Assembly: GCA_027489835.1 (NCBI GenBank)
Contig: JAIXZF010000411.1
Location: forward strand, 1 to 12,791
Length of the DNA stretch: 12,791 nt
Direction: 5' to 3'
Source of the DNA: Hyphomicrobiales bacterium
Lineage (GTDB): Bacteria > Pseudomonadota > Alphaproteobacteria > Rhizobiales > Beijerinckiaceae
In this document: positions 7,728 to 12,791 of the stretch, piece by piece
How the letters are laid out: each line of letters begins with the position of its first letter
How positions within the stretch are numbered: the first letter of the stretch is position 1
Notes under the pieces: model-generated
Databases searched by the model: none
Seen by the model: the letters and a program-made list of their open reading frames with translations, nothing else
Told to the model about the DNA's origin: nothing
Translations under genes and position numbers: made by a program

Positions 7728-8324
7728 GGCGACCGAGAGCCGGCCAGGCTCGATGCCGAGCTTTGAGAGCGCGCGCTGATATTTGGTGTCGAGCGCGAGA
7801 TCGAACAAAAGTTCGGCGTCGGCCTCGCAATGCAGCCAGCCATTGGCCTGGATCTCGTTCTCGAGCTGTCCGGCGCCCCATCCGGCGTAGCCGAGCGCGA
7901 GGAAGGCCTGCCGGGGTCCGTCGCCGCTGGCGATGGCGCGCAGCACGTCGATCGTGTGTGTGAGGCAGACGCCGTCGTCGATCGGCAGCGTCGAGGACTC
8001 CATGAAGTAGTCGGAGCTGTGCAGCACGAAGCCGCGCCCGGTTTCCACAGGCCCTCCCCTGAGCACCTGCACGCCCTGGCTGGCCGCGGGAAGCCTGATT
8101 TCCGAGCCCTGATCGACGATGCCGAGCTGCACCAGAAGCTCGGCGAGCTGGAGCTCGGGCGCGCTGCGGTTGATGACGAGGCCCATCGCGCCCTCGTCAG
8201 AATGGGCGCAGACGTAGACGACCGTCCGCTGGAAGCGCTCGTCGCGCATCCCCGGCATGGCGATCAGGCACTGGCCGTCGAGATAGCTGCGGCCAGCCGA
8301 TTTGGCGCCGTCACCGATCTTCAT
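7713..8324 (-). CDS. yqgE: YqgE/AlgH family protein (UPF0301)
   Basis: The 203-residue protein matches the YqgE/AlgH family: SYLDGQCLIAMPGM (13-26), a RTVVYVCAHSDEGAMGLVINR stretch, a VLRGGPVETGRGFVLHS segment, and the late LGYAGWGAGQLENEI. Family members are small cytoplasmic proteins of unknown biochemical role; AlgH was named for an effect on alginate genes in Pseudomonas, but no enzymatic activity is established. The start is the ATG at 8324-8322 on the minus strand. No clear ribosome site precedes it, and the dozen residues before the conserved YLDG are not diagnostic, so a slightly later start cannot be excluded. It converges with the EAL gene (22-base gap) and diverges from the DsbD-like gene. 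Two Arg AGG codons here also follow a codon ending in TC. Confidence 0.93.
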   Translation of the reverse strand: MKIGDGAKSAGRSYLDGQCLIAMPGMRDERFQRTVVYVCAHSDEGAMGLVINRSAPELQLAELLVQLGIVDQGSEIRLPAASQGVQVLRGGPVETGRGFVLHSSDYFMESSTLPIDDGVCLTHTIDVLRAIASGDGPRQAFLALGYAGWGAGQLENEIQANGWLHCEADAELLFDLALDTKYQRALSKLGIEPGRLSVAAGRA

Positions 8325-8385
8325 GAGGTCATGCTAGGACGAGCACGACGGGAAGGAAACCGCCCCTGCCCGGTTGGCGTCACAA

Positions 8386-8406
8386 AATTCGCCCGCAATG
8401 CGAATT
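8386..8406. promoter_or_regulatory. Perfect inverted repeat in the yqgE / DsbD-like divergent spacer (candidate operator)
   Basis: AATTCGC (8386-8392) and GCGAATT (8400-8406) are perfect 7-base inverted arms separated by seven bases (CCGCAAT). The repeat is AT-richer than its surroundings and sits near the middle of the 149-base spacer between two divergent genes (8325-8473), where both promoters must lie. A 14-base centre-to-centre arm distance would suit a dimeric repressor. I could not identify convincing -35/-10 pairs on either strand, and the regulator is unknown. A transcript hairpin is the alternative. Confidence 0.5.
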
Positions 8407-8464
8407 AACCCCGCAGGCGCAATGACGGATTGGTGTCTCGCCTTCCCGGCCAAGACCGGATAAG

Positions 8465-8470
8465 AGGAGG
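8465..8470 (+). promoter_or_regulatory. Strong Shine-Dalgarno site for the DsbD-like gene
   Basis: AGGAGG lies three bases before ATG 8474 (AGGAGG-AAA-ATG). It is the strongest ribosome site in the window and fixes the start. The spacing is shorter than usual, so pairing may use the AGAGG just upstream. Confidence 0.75.
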
Positions 8471-8473
8471 AAA

Positions 8474-9325
8474 ATGCGTCACTTCGTTCTCATCGCTGGC
8501 TTTGCATCGCTGCTAGGCACGCCCCTCGCGGCGCAGCCGGACGAGGCCGCGTCGGTCTGGTCGGCCGGAACGCACTCCGCCGTCAGGCTGATAGCAGGCG
8601 GCAAGACGGCCGATGGCGCCTATCGCGTCGGCGTCGAGATCAGGCTGAAGGATGGCTTCAAGACCTACTGGCGCGTTCCCGGCGACGCCGGCGTTCCGCC
8701 GAGCTTCGACTGGGCGGCGTCCGACAATGCCGGCTCCGTCTCCGTGCGCTGGCCCGCGCCGAAACGCTTCGTCGACCTCGGCATCACCACGATCGGCTAC
8801 AAGGACCGTGTGATCTTTCCCGTGCTGATCCGACCGGCCGACGGGGCCAAGCCGACCACGCTGGCGCTCAAGCTCGACTACGCGGTGTGCGAGCGCATCT
8901 GCATCCCGGTCAAGGCCGAGGTGTCCCTCAAATTGCCGGATGCGGCAGAGACGACGCAGACCGCTTCGCTGAACCAGTTCCGCGCGCAGATCCCGAGGCT
9001 CAAGGAGCCGGGCAAGATCGACGAGAGCCCTGGGCTGCTGTCCGCCACCTTCGTGCCCGAGAAGGGGCGCAAGGCTGTCGACGTGGCCATCGCCATGCCC
9101 CAGGGCGCGGCGCTCGGTGAGGTGTTCCTCGAAGGGCCGGATGGCTGGCTATTCGGCGCGCCGGCCATGCTGCAGTCGGACAGCGAGAAGATCCTGTTGC
9201 GGGTGCCGATCGACGACCGCCCGAAGAATGTCGTCGGGCTCGTGCCGCTGGTGCTGACCGTCACCGGCACGCCGCAATCGAGCGAGATCCGGTTCGACCT
9301 CGAGGTGACCGCGCCCCGGCCCTGA
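8474..9325 (+). CDS. Periplasmic DsbD N-terminal-domain (DsbD-alpha / ScsB-N-like) protein, stand-alone
   Basis: This 283-residue protein starts with a signal peptide (about 1-20, AALAAQ-type end: PLAAQP) and then resembles the N-terminal immunoglobulin-like domain of DsbD/ScsB: KDGFKTYWRVPGDAG (59-73), RWPAPKRF (92-99), GYKDRVIFPVLI (108-119) and LDYAVCERICIPV (134-146). Its only two cysteines are C139 and C143 in CERIC, corresponding to the redox pair of DsbD-alpha, though with tighter spacing than the C-x5-C of E. coli DsbD. The membrane domain and the C-terminal thioredoxin domain of full DsbD are both absent, and the frame is clean, so this is a stand-alone protein, not a broken gene. 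It probably passes electrons to periplasmic substrates, but the partner that reduces it is not in the window. The peroxiredoxin gene follows after 85 bases. Confidence 0.82.
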   Translation: MRHFVLIAGFASLLGTPLAAQPDEAASVWSAGTHSAVRLIAGGKTADGAYRVGVEIRLKDGFKTYWRVPGDAGVPPSFDWAASDNAGSVSVRWPAPKRFVDLGITTIGYKDRVIFPVLIRPADGAKPTTLALKLDYAVCERICIPVKAEVSLKLPDAAETTQTASLNQFRAQIPRLKEPGKIDESPGLLSATFVPEKGRKAVDVAIAMPQGAALGEVFLEGPDGWLFGAPAMLQSDSEKILLRVPIDDRPKNVVGLVPLVLTVTGTPQSSEIRFDLEVTAPRP

Positions 9326-9340
9326 TGCGGTCAGGGCTGG
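9316..9340 (+). terminator. Stem-loop over the stop codon of the DsbD-like gene
   Basis: CCGGCCCTGA (9316-9325) pairs with TCAGGGCTGG (9331-9340) over a five-base TGCGG loop: ten base pairs including one G-U. The stop codon TGA 9323-9325 is within the first arm. The sequence after it (TCTGCC) is not a T-run, so this may be a weak terminator or an mRNA-stabilising structure between this gene and the peroxiredoxin gene. Confidence 0.5.
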
Positions 9341-9410
9341 TCTGCCCCCGCCGCGGCGGCGTATCCCATGCAACCTTCATGACCATGCCCCTCAACAGGA
9401 GACACTTCCC

Positions 9411-9905
9411 ATGACGATCAATGTCGGCGATCGGCTGCCGCAGAGCACGCTGCGCATCATGACTCCGGACGGCCCGGCCGCGAAGACGACGGACGAGATC
9501 TTCGCCGGCCGCAAGGTCGTGCTGTTCGCGGTGCCGGGGGCCTTCACCCCCACCTGCCACCGCAACCACCTGCCGGGCTTCCTGGCCAAGGCCGACGAGA
9601 TCAAGGCCAAGGGCGTCGACGCTATCGCGGTGGTCGCGACGAACGACGTGTTCGTCATGAACGCCTGGGCCAAGGACACCGGCGCCGCCGACAAGATCGA
9701 GTTTCTGTCCGACGGAAACGCCGACTTCGCCAAGGCGCTCGGCCTGACGCTGGACGGCTCGGGCTTCGGCCTCGGCACGCGCTTCCAGCGCTTCTCGATG
9801 CTGGTCAATGACGGCGTCGTTGAGCGCCTCGCGGTCGAGGAAGGACCGGGCAAGGCCGAGGTTTCAGGCGCCGACGCGCTGCTCGCCCACCTCACCGGCG
9901 CCTGA
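9411..9905 (+). CDS. Peroxiredoxin, Prx5-type, single cysteine
   Basis: The 164-residue protein is a thiol peroxidase of the Prx5 group. The active site is PGAFTPTC (42-49), with P42, T46 and the peroxidatic C49; an arginine in GTRFQRFSM (122-130) completes the usual set. C49 is the only cysteine, so no resolving cysteine exists in the chain and recycling must come from glutathione, glutaredoxin or another small thiol, as in 1-Cys Prx5 enzymes. No signal peptide is present, so it works in the cytoplasm, reducing H2O2 and organic hydroperoxides. AGGAGA (9397-9402) lies eight bases before ATG 9411 and confirms the start. The gene before it encodes a periplasmic thiol protein; a direct partnership is unlikely because the compartments differ, but shared redox control is plausible. 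Confidence 0.95.
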   Translation: MTINVGDRLPQSTLRIMTPDGPAAKTTDEIFAGRKVVLFAVPGAFTPTCHRNHLPGFLAKADEIKAKGVDAIAVVATNDVFVMNAWAKDTGAADKIEFLSDGNADFAKALGLTLDGSGFGLGTRFQRFSMLVNDGVVERLAVEEGPGKAEVSGADALLAHLTGA

Positions 9906-9919
9906 AGCCAGACCTGACG

Positions 9920-9940
9920 GCCCCGGCCAGGCGCCGGGGC
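9920..9940 (+). terminator. Hairpin after the peroxiredoxin gene
   Basis: GCCCCGGC (9920-9927) pairs perfectly with GCCGGGGC (9933-9940) over a five-base loop. It starts 15 bases after the peroxiredoxin stop and is followed by TCTCC, not a full T-run. It probably reduces transcription into the next gene, whose ribosome site begins ten bases later. Confidence 0.55.
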
Positions 9941-9949
9941 TCTCCACCC

Positions 9950-9955
9950 GGAGGA
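9950..9955 (+). promoter_or_regulatory. Shine-Dalgarno site supporting a TTG start
   Basis: GGAGGA lies seven bases before TTG 9963. This spacing supports TTG as the true start of the second acetyltransferase gene; the first in-frame ATG is much later, inside the conserved fold. Confidence 0.75.
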
Positions 9956-9962
9956 AGTCGCC

Positions 9963-10406
9963 TTGACCCCCACCATACGCGCCCTCTCGGCGGGCGACTT
10001 CGACGCCTGGGAGCCGCTCTGGCAGGGCTACCTGACTTTCTACAAGGCCAGCGTGGCCGACGATGTCACCCGCCTGACCTTCGCGCGGCTGACGGGCGGG
10101 CTGCTGCCGATGGGCGGATTCCTTGCCCATGCGGATGGCAAGGCCGTGGGCATGGTCAACTGGATCATGCATCCGAGTTGCTGGACGTCGGGCGATTACT
10201 GCTACCTGCAGGATCTGTTCGTCGATCCGGGGTTGCGCGGCGGCGGCTTCGGCCGCGCGCTCATCGAAGCCGTCTATGCCGAGGCGAAGTCCAGGGACTG
10301 CTCGCGCGTCTACTGGCTGACGCATGAGTCGAACGAGGAAGCGATGAAGCTCTACGGACGCATCGCCGACCGCAGCGGCTTCATCCAGTATCGAAAGATG
10401 CTGTGA
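9963..10406 (+). CDS. GNAT family N-acetyltransferase
   Basis: The 147-residue protein is a compact GNAT acetyltransferase. It opens with IRALSAGDFDAWEPLW, continues through YCYLQDLFVDPGLRGGGFGR, which holds the acetyl-CoA loop RGGGFG, and ends with RVYWLTHESNEEAMKLYGR and SGFIQYRKML. This set of motifs, especially the W-x-GY-x-x-FY beginning and the YWLTHESN segment, resembles the small-amine or Hpa2-like branch, but the substrate cannot be assigned. The start is TTG 9963, backed by a good ribosome site; the first in-frame ATG (about 10110) would remove the first beta strand and helix. It lies 57 bases after the peroxiredoxin gene with a hairpin between. It is unrelated in detail to the RimJ-type enzyme at 4069-4656. 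Confidence 0.9.
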   Translation: MTPTIRALSAGDFDAWEPLWQGYLTFYKASVADDVTRLTFARLTGGLLPMGGFLAHADGKAVGMVNWIMHPSCWTSGDYCYLQDLFVDPGLRGGGFGRALIEAVYAEAKSRDCSRVYWLTHESNEEAMKLYGRIADRSGFIQYRKML

Positions 10407-10432
10407 CCGCCCTTGCCGGCTCAAAGCGCAGG

Positions 10433-10453
10433 AACCCTCAAAAATAGGGGGTT
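10433..10453 (+). terminator. Possible terminator hairpin after the second acetyltransferase
   Basis: AACCCTC (10433-10439) pairs with GGGGGTT (10447-10453) with one T-G wobble around an AAAAATA loop. The sequence after it has only a short T stretch. It is unusually AT-rich for the window and overlaps the candidate -35 of the next gene by one base. Confidence 0.35.
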
Positions 10454-10490
10454 TGTGCCATTCTGGCCGTCGATGTTAAGATCGCTTTTA
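10453..10490 (+). promoter_or_regulatory. Candidate promoter and CtrA-like box before the PAS-GGDEF gene
   Basis: TTGTGC (10453-10458) and TAAGAT (10477-10482) with an 18-base spacer form a weak sigma70-like pair (three and four of six consensus bases). Overlapping the -10 is TTAA (10476-10479), seven bases, then TTTA (10487-10490), one mismatch from the CtrA consensus TTAA-N7-TTAA. The 127-base spacer is less GC-rich than the genes around it. Both calls are from visual matching only. Confidence 0.35.
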
Positions 10491-10533
10491 CTGTCCACGC
10501 CGATAGTTCCTCGACCCTGAGAGAGCTCGACGC

Positions 10534-11976
10534 GTGCCACATCGACTGTATTGCGAAGTCCACGCCAGCGACTTTGAAGAGCGTGTGCAGCATCGCGACA
10601 TCATCGATCTGCATCAATTCTACTGCAAGTTGCAGAAAGACGGCGCCGTTCCACTTCTGGTCGACTTTGACGTTGCAACCTTGCCCAAGTTTGCACCCTT
10701 CCTCATGCGCCTTGAGCCGACGGGCGACGGCTCGTATTGCTACTCCTATTATGGCAGCGGCATCCGGGACGTCGCCGGCCTCGACATGCAGGGCAAGTCC
10801 ACCTCCGATTTCGAAGGGCCGCTTCGCGCCTTCTTCGAGGGAGCCTATGCGCGGGTGATCGCCTCGCGCGCCCCGCTGTTCACGATCCATCGGTCGATCA
10901 GGGCCAACCTCGTCCACACCTGGGAACGACTCATCCTGCCGGTGCAGCGCGAGGACGGCGAGGTCGCCTTCATCGTCTACAACCGCCCGCGGGAGTTCCA
11001 GCAGGACTTCCTGCAGGCGATCATGAACGTGCTGTCGGACGGCATCGTGGCGCTGGGTTCCGTCCGCACCGCGTCCGGCGAGCCTTGCGGCGCGGTGGTG
11101 CATACGGCGAACCCGGCCGCGCGGACGCTCCTGATGGCGGAAAGCGCGGATATCGAGGGGCTGACGCTCGAGGCGCTGATGGCCCCCTGCGCCGGGCTCG
11201 ACCTCTGGCCGACCGTGCAGGACGTGATCATGTCCCGCCAGATGCGAATCCATGAAGCGGCGATCGAACGGGATGGCGCGACGCGGTTCCTGAGGTTCCA
11301 GATCACGCCGCTGTTCGACGGGGCGCTGATGCACATCTCCGACATCACCATGCTGAAGATGGCCAACGTCGTTCTCGAGCGCGAGCGCCAGCAACTGCAT
11401 CACGAGATCAGCCGCCAGCGCAGCGAAGGCGACATCCTGCGGGGACTGGTGCATCTCGATCCGATGACCGGCGCACTCAACCGGCGCGGGCTGTTCGCCG
11501 CGGCGCAGGAATGGGCGGCGCGCCTGGGACCACGGAGCGTGATCGCGGTGGATGTGGACTGCTTCAAGCAGGTCAACGACCGCCACGGCCACGGGCTGGG
11601 CGACGATGTGATCCGCCATGTCGCGAGCGTTCTGTTCGACCTTGCGAACGAAATGTGCGGCTTCGTCAGCCGGCTCGGCGGGGACGAGCTGGTCTGCGTC
11701 TTGCCGCTGCCCGTCGGCGAGGCCGAGGCCGCCGCGCAGGCTGCGCGAATCCGCATCGCCACCGCACCGGTGGCCGGCGCGCTCGGGCCGGTCATGGTCA
11801 CCTGCAGCTTCGGGGTCGCGCCCTGGGGCGAGGCGGGCAACTTCGACGCCGCCATGCACGAGGCCGACCGCGCCCTCTATGCCGCCAAGCAGGCAGGCCG
11901 GAACCGGGTGCGCCAGGCCGGCGACGTGTTCGCGACCTGCGCCGGAGTTCAGCCCGCGAGCCGCGGCGCGGCCTGA
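10534..11976 (+). CDS. Soluble PAS-PAS-GGDEF probable diguanylate cyclase
   Basis: The 480-residue protein has no signal peptide or membrane helix. Residues about 25-155 look like the alphaproteobacterial PAS_5 sensor (YCKLQKDGAVPLLVDFDV, YYGSGIRDVAGLDMQGK). A second PAS-like region (about 160-275) and a short charged helix (about 278-300) connect to the GGDEF domain (about 305-465). The cyclase motifs are LDPMTGALNRRG (308-319), VDVDCFKQVNDRHGHGLGDD (339-358) and GGDEL (382-386). GGDEL differs from GGDEF in the last residue only. The position of the product-inhibition site reads EMCG, so RxxD is missing and feedback by c-di-GMP is not expected. The start is GTG 10534, with a purine-rich stretch upstream; no better start fits. 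The stop is seven bases from the convergent rnhA stop. Synthesis of c-di-GMP is likely but not proven. Confidence 0.9.
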   Translation: MPHRLYCEVHASDFEERVQHRDIIDLHQFYCKLQKDGAVPLLVDFDVATLPKFAPFLMRLEPTGDGSYCYSYYGSGIRDVAGLDMQGKSTSDFEGPLRAFFEGAYARVIASRAPLFTIHRSIRANLVHTWERLILPVQREDGEVAFIVYNRPREFQQDFLQAIMNVLSDGIVALGSVRTASGEPCGAVVHTANPAARTLLMAESADIEGLTLEALMAPCAGLDLWPTVQDVIMSRQMRIHEAAIERDGATRFLRFQITPLFDGALMHISDITMLKMANVVLERERQQLHHEISRQRSEGDILRGLVHLDPMTGALNRRGLFAAAQEWAARLGPRSVIAVDVDCFKQVNDRHGHGLGDDVIRHVASVLFDLANEMCGFVSRLGGDELVCVLPLPVGEAEAAAQAARIRIATAPVAGALGPVMVTCSFGVAPWGEAGNFDAAMHEADRALYAAKQAGRNRVRQAGDVFATCAGVQPASRGAA

Positions 11977-11987
11977 GCGGCGCTCAG
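11973..11987. repeat. Symmetric dual-stop palindrome between convergent genes
   Basis: CTGAGC (11973-11978) and GCTCAG (11982-11987) pair over a three-base GGC loop. The TGA stop of the PAS-GGDEF gene and the TCA complement of the rnhA stop lie in mirrored positions of the two arms. It may act as a small bidirectional hairpin; there is no T-run. Confidence 0.4.
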
Positions 11988-12436
11988 CGCCCCTTCAACC
12001 CGGCGCGGGCGAGCGCGTCGGCACGCTCGTTCATCTCATGGCCCGCATGGCCCTTGACCCAGCGCCAATCCACCTTGTGGATGGCGAGCGCCTGATCGAG
12101 GCGCCGCCACAGATCCTCGTTCTTCACCGGCTTCCTGTCGGCGGTGCGCCAGCCATTGCGCTTCCAGTTGTGGATCCAGCTGGTGATGCCGTTCCGGACA
12201 TACTGGCTGTCGGTGTGCAGCTCGACGGTGCAGGGCCGCTTCATCGCCTCGAGCGCGCTGATCGCGGCCATCAGCTCCATGCGGTTGTTCGTGGTCATGG
12301 CCTCGCCGCCGCACAGCTCCTTCTCGACCGCGCCGAAAGTGAGGATCGCGCCCCAGCCGCCCGGGCCGGGGTTGCCGGAGCAGGCGCCGTCGGTGAACAC
12401 GACCACCCGCTCGGGGCGCGCTGCGGCTTCGCTCAT
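11984..12436 (-). CDS. rnhA: Ribonuclease HI
   Basis: Ribonuclease HI (EC 3.1.26.4), 150 residues, cuts the RNA strand of RNA-DNA hybrids in the cytoplasm, removing R-loops and primer remnants. All catalytic acids are visible: D16 in VFTDGACSGNPGPGGWG, E54 in NNRMELMAA, D76 in LHTDSQYV, and D140 in NERADALAR; H130 of WVKGHAGHEMNERAD is the conserved flexible-loop histidine. The KRNGWRTADRKPVKNEDLW segment is the basic handle region. Length and motif order are standard. Its ATG (12436-12434) overlaps the thrB stop by four bases, so it is translated together with thrB, an arrangement common in alphaproteobacteria. Confidence 0.98.
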   Translation of the reverse strand: MSEAAARPERVVVFTDGACSGNPGPGGWGAILTFGAVEKELCGGEAMTTNNRMELMAAISALEAMKRPCTVELHTDSQYVRNGITSWIHNWKRNGWRTADRKPVKNEDLWRRLDQALAIHKVDWRWVKGHAGHEMNERADALARAGLKGR

Positions 12437-12791
12437 CGGGTCAATCCGTATTCGGCGGCATGGGCGACGCGGCGATGGAAGGCGAGCCGCCGGTCATAGG
12501 GCATCGGGTCATGCGGCTTGACGAGCGCGCCTGCGGGCACGTCGAGCAGATCGACCGTGCGCGTCAGCAGGAAGCGCAGCGCAGCGCCCCGCGCCAGCAG
12601 CGGCAGGGCCTCGACCTCCGCAGCCTCGAGCCGCCGCACCTGCTCGTAGCCTGCAAGCAAGGCCTGCCCCTTGGTCAGGTTGAACGACGCGTCGGGCTCG
12701 AAGCACCAGGCATTGAGGCCGATGGCGAGGTCAAAGGCCAGAGCGTCGTTCGCCGCGAAATAGAAGTCGATCACGCCCGAGCAGCGCCCGC
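12433..12791 (-). CDS. thrB: Homoserine kinase, C-terminal part (partial)
   Basis: The last 118 codons of an APH-type homoserine kinase (EC 2.7.1.39) are visible; the N-terminal two-thirds lies beyond the right edge. The frame continues to the edge as GRCSGVIDFYFA, so the internal GTG at 12774 is not the start. The SGVIDFYFAANDALAFDLAI segment carries the metal-binding aspartate of the kinase fold. NAWCFEPDASFNLTKGQALLAGY, ALPLLARGAALRFLLTR and ALVKPHDPMPYDRRLAFHR are strongly characteristic of the alphaproteobacterial ThrB group. It phosphorylates homoserine using ATP, making the substrate of ThrC at 1337-2752. The stop overlaps the rnhA start (12433-12436). Confidence 0.95.
   Translation of the reverse strand, partial: GRCSGVIDFYFAANDALAFDLAIGLNAWCFEPDASFNLTKGQALLAGYEQVRRLEAAEVEALPLLARGAALRFLLTRTVDLLDVPAGALVKPHDPMPYDRRLAFHRRVAHAAEYGLTR

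Noticed and set aside
9348..9360. CCGCCGCGGCGGC palindromic run after the DsbD-like gene
   Set aside because: Short G+C palindromes of this kind are expected by chance in DNA of this composition, and no T-run or repeat copy accompanies it.
10438..11859. Long open frame on the minus strand (473 codons) opposite the PAS-GGDEF gene
   Set aside because: No domain signature, and it runs through the candidate promoter and terminator region. The plus-strand gene is well supported by GGDEF motifs.
1..12791. TCAGG as a strand-biased signal (uptake or segregation motif)
   Set aside because: By eye the forward and reverse forms occur about equally often (roughly 24 and 31), and most copies are explained by Leu/Ile/Val-Arg codon pairs or CTG-A codon boundaries.
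1..12791. Search for a defence island, biosynthetic cluster, mobile element or other undescribed system
   Set aside because: Every substantial plus- and minus-strand gene matches a known housekeeping or signalling family. There are no transposases, integrases, tRNA-flanking repeats, toxin-antitoxin pairs or tandem arrays.

Overview
The window reads as ordinary chromosomal DNA of an alphaproteobacterium, most likely order Hyphomicrobiales (Rhizobiales). Reasons: by eye the sequence is about two-thirds G+C; a cytochrome c oxidase tail (ctaE) is followed by a DUF983 gene and SURF1; thrC is followed by an MPP-like M16 peptidase and a RimJ-type acetyltransferase; rnhA is coupled to an APH-type thrB; and PAS_5-type sensors are typical of this class. 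Genus cannot be settled from the sequence alone. Genes are densely packed, every recognised gene is intact except the two cut by the window edges, and there is no insertion sequence, phage gene, tRNA, rRNA, CRISPR array or gap over 300 bases.

Layout. 1-1288 (+) is the end of an aa3-type oxidase cluster: the ctaE C-terminus, a strong terminator-like hairpin, a small zinc-ribbon membrane protein (DUF983), and SURF1 joined to it by an ATGA overlap. 1337-4656 (+) is thrC, an M16 zinc peptidase joined to thrC by another ATGA overlap, and a GNAT acetyltransferase. 4808-7690 (+) is a large membrane c-di-GMP protein: signal peptide, periplasmic domain, seven membrane helices, PAS, GGDEF and EAL. 7713-8324 (-) is yqgE (UPF0301), converging on it. 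A 149-base divergent spacer with a perfect inverted repeat separates yqgE from 8474-10406 (+): a periplasmic DsbD-alpha-like protein, a single-cysteine Prx5-type peroxiredoxin and a second GNAT enzyme that starts with TTG. 10534-11976 (+) is a soluble PAS-GGDEF protein with its own candidate promoter and a near-match to a CtrA box. 11984 to the right edge (-) is rnhA and the C-terminal part of thrB, overlapping by ATGA.

How the genes work together. DUF983 and SURF1 probably serve respiratory oxidase assembly. ThrB and ThrC catalyse the last two steps of threonine synthesis, yet sit about 9.7 kb apart on opposite strands. The DsbD-alpha-like protein and the peroxiredoxin suggest a small thiol-redox group. 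Two c-di-GMP proteins bracket that group: one could make and degrade the messenger at the membrane, the other looks like a soluble cyclase without a product-inhibition site.

I found no convincing undescribed multi-gene system. The points most worth a second look are the stand-alone DsbD-alpha-like protein, the divergent inverted repeat at 8386-8406, the CtrA-like box before the PAS-GGDEF gene, and the DUF983 protein in its oxidase-assembly context.
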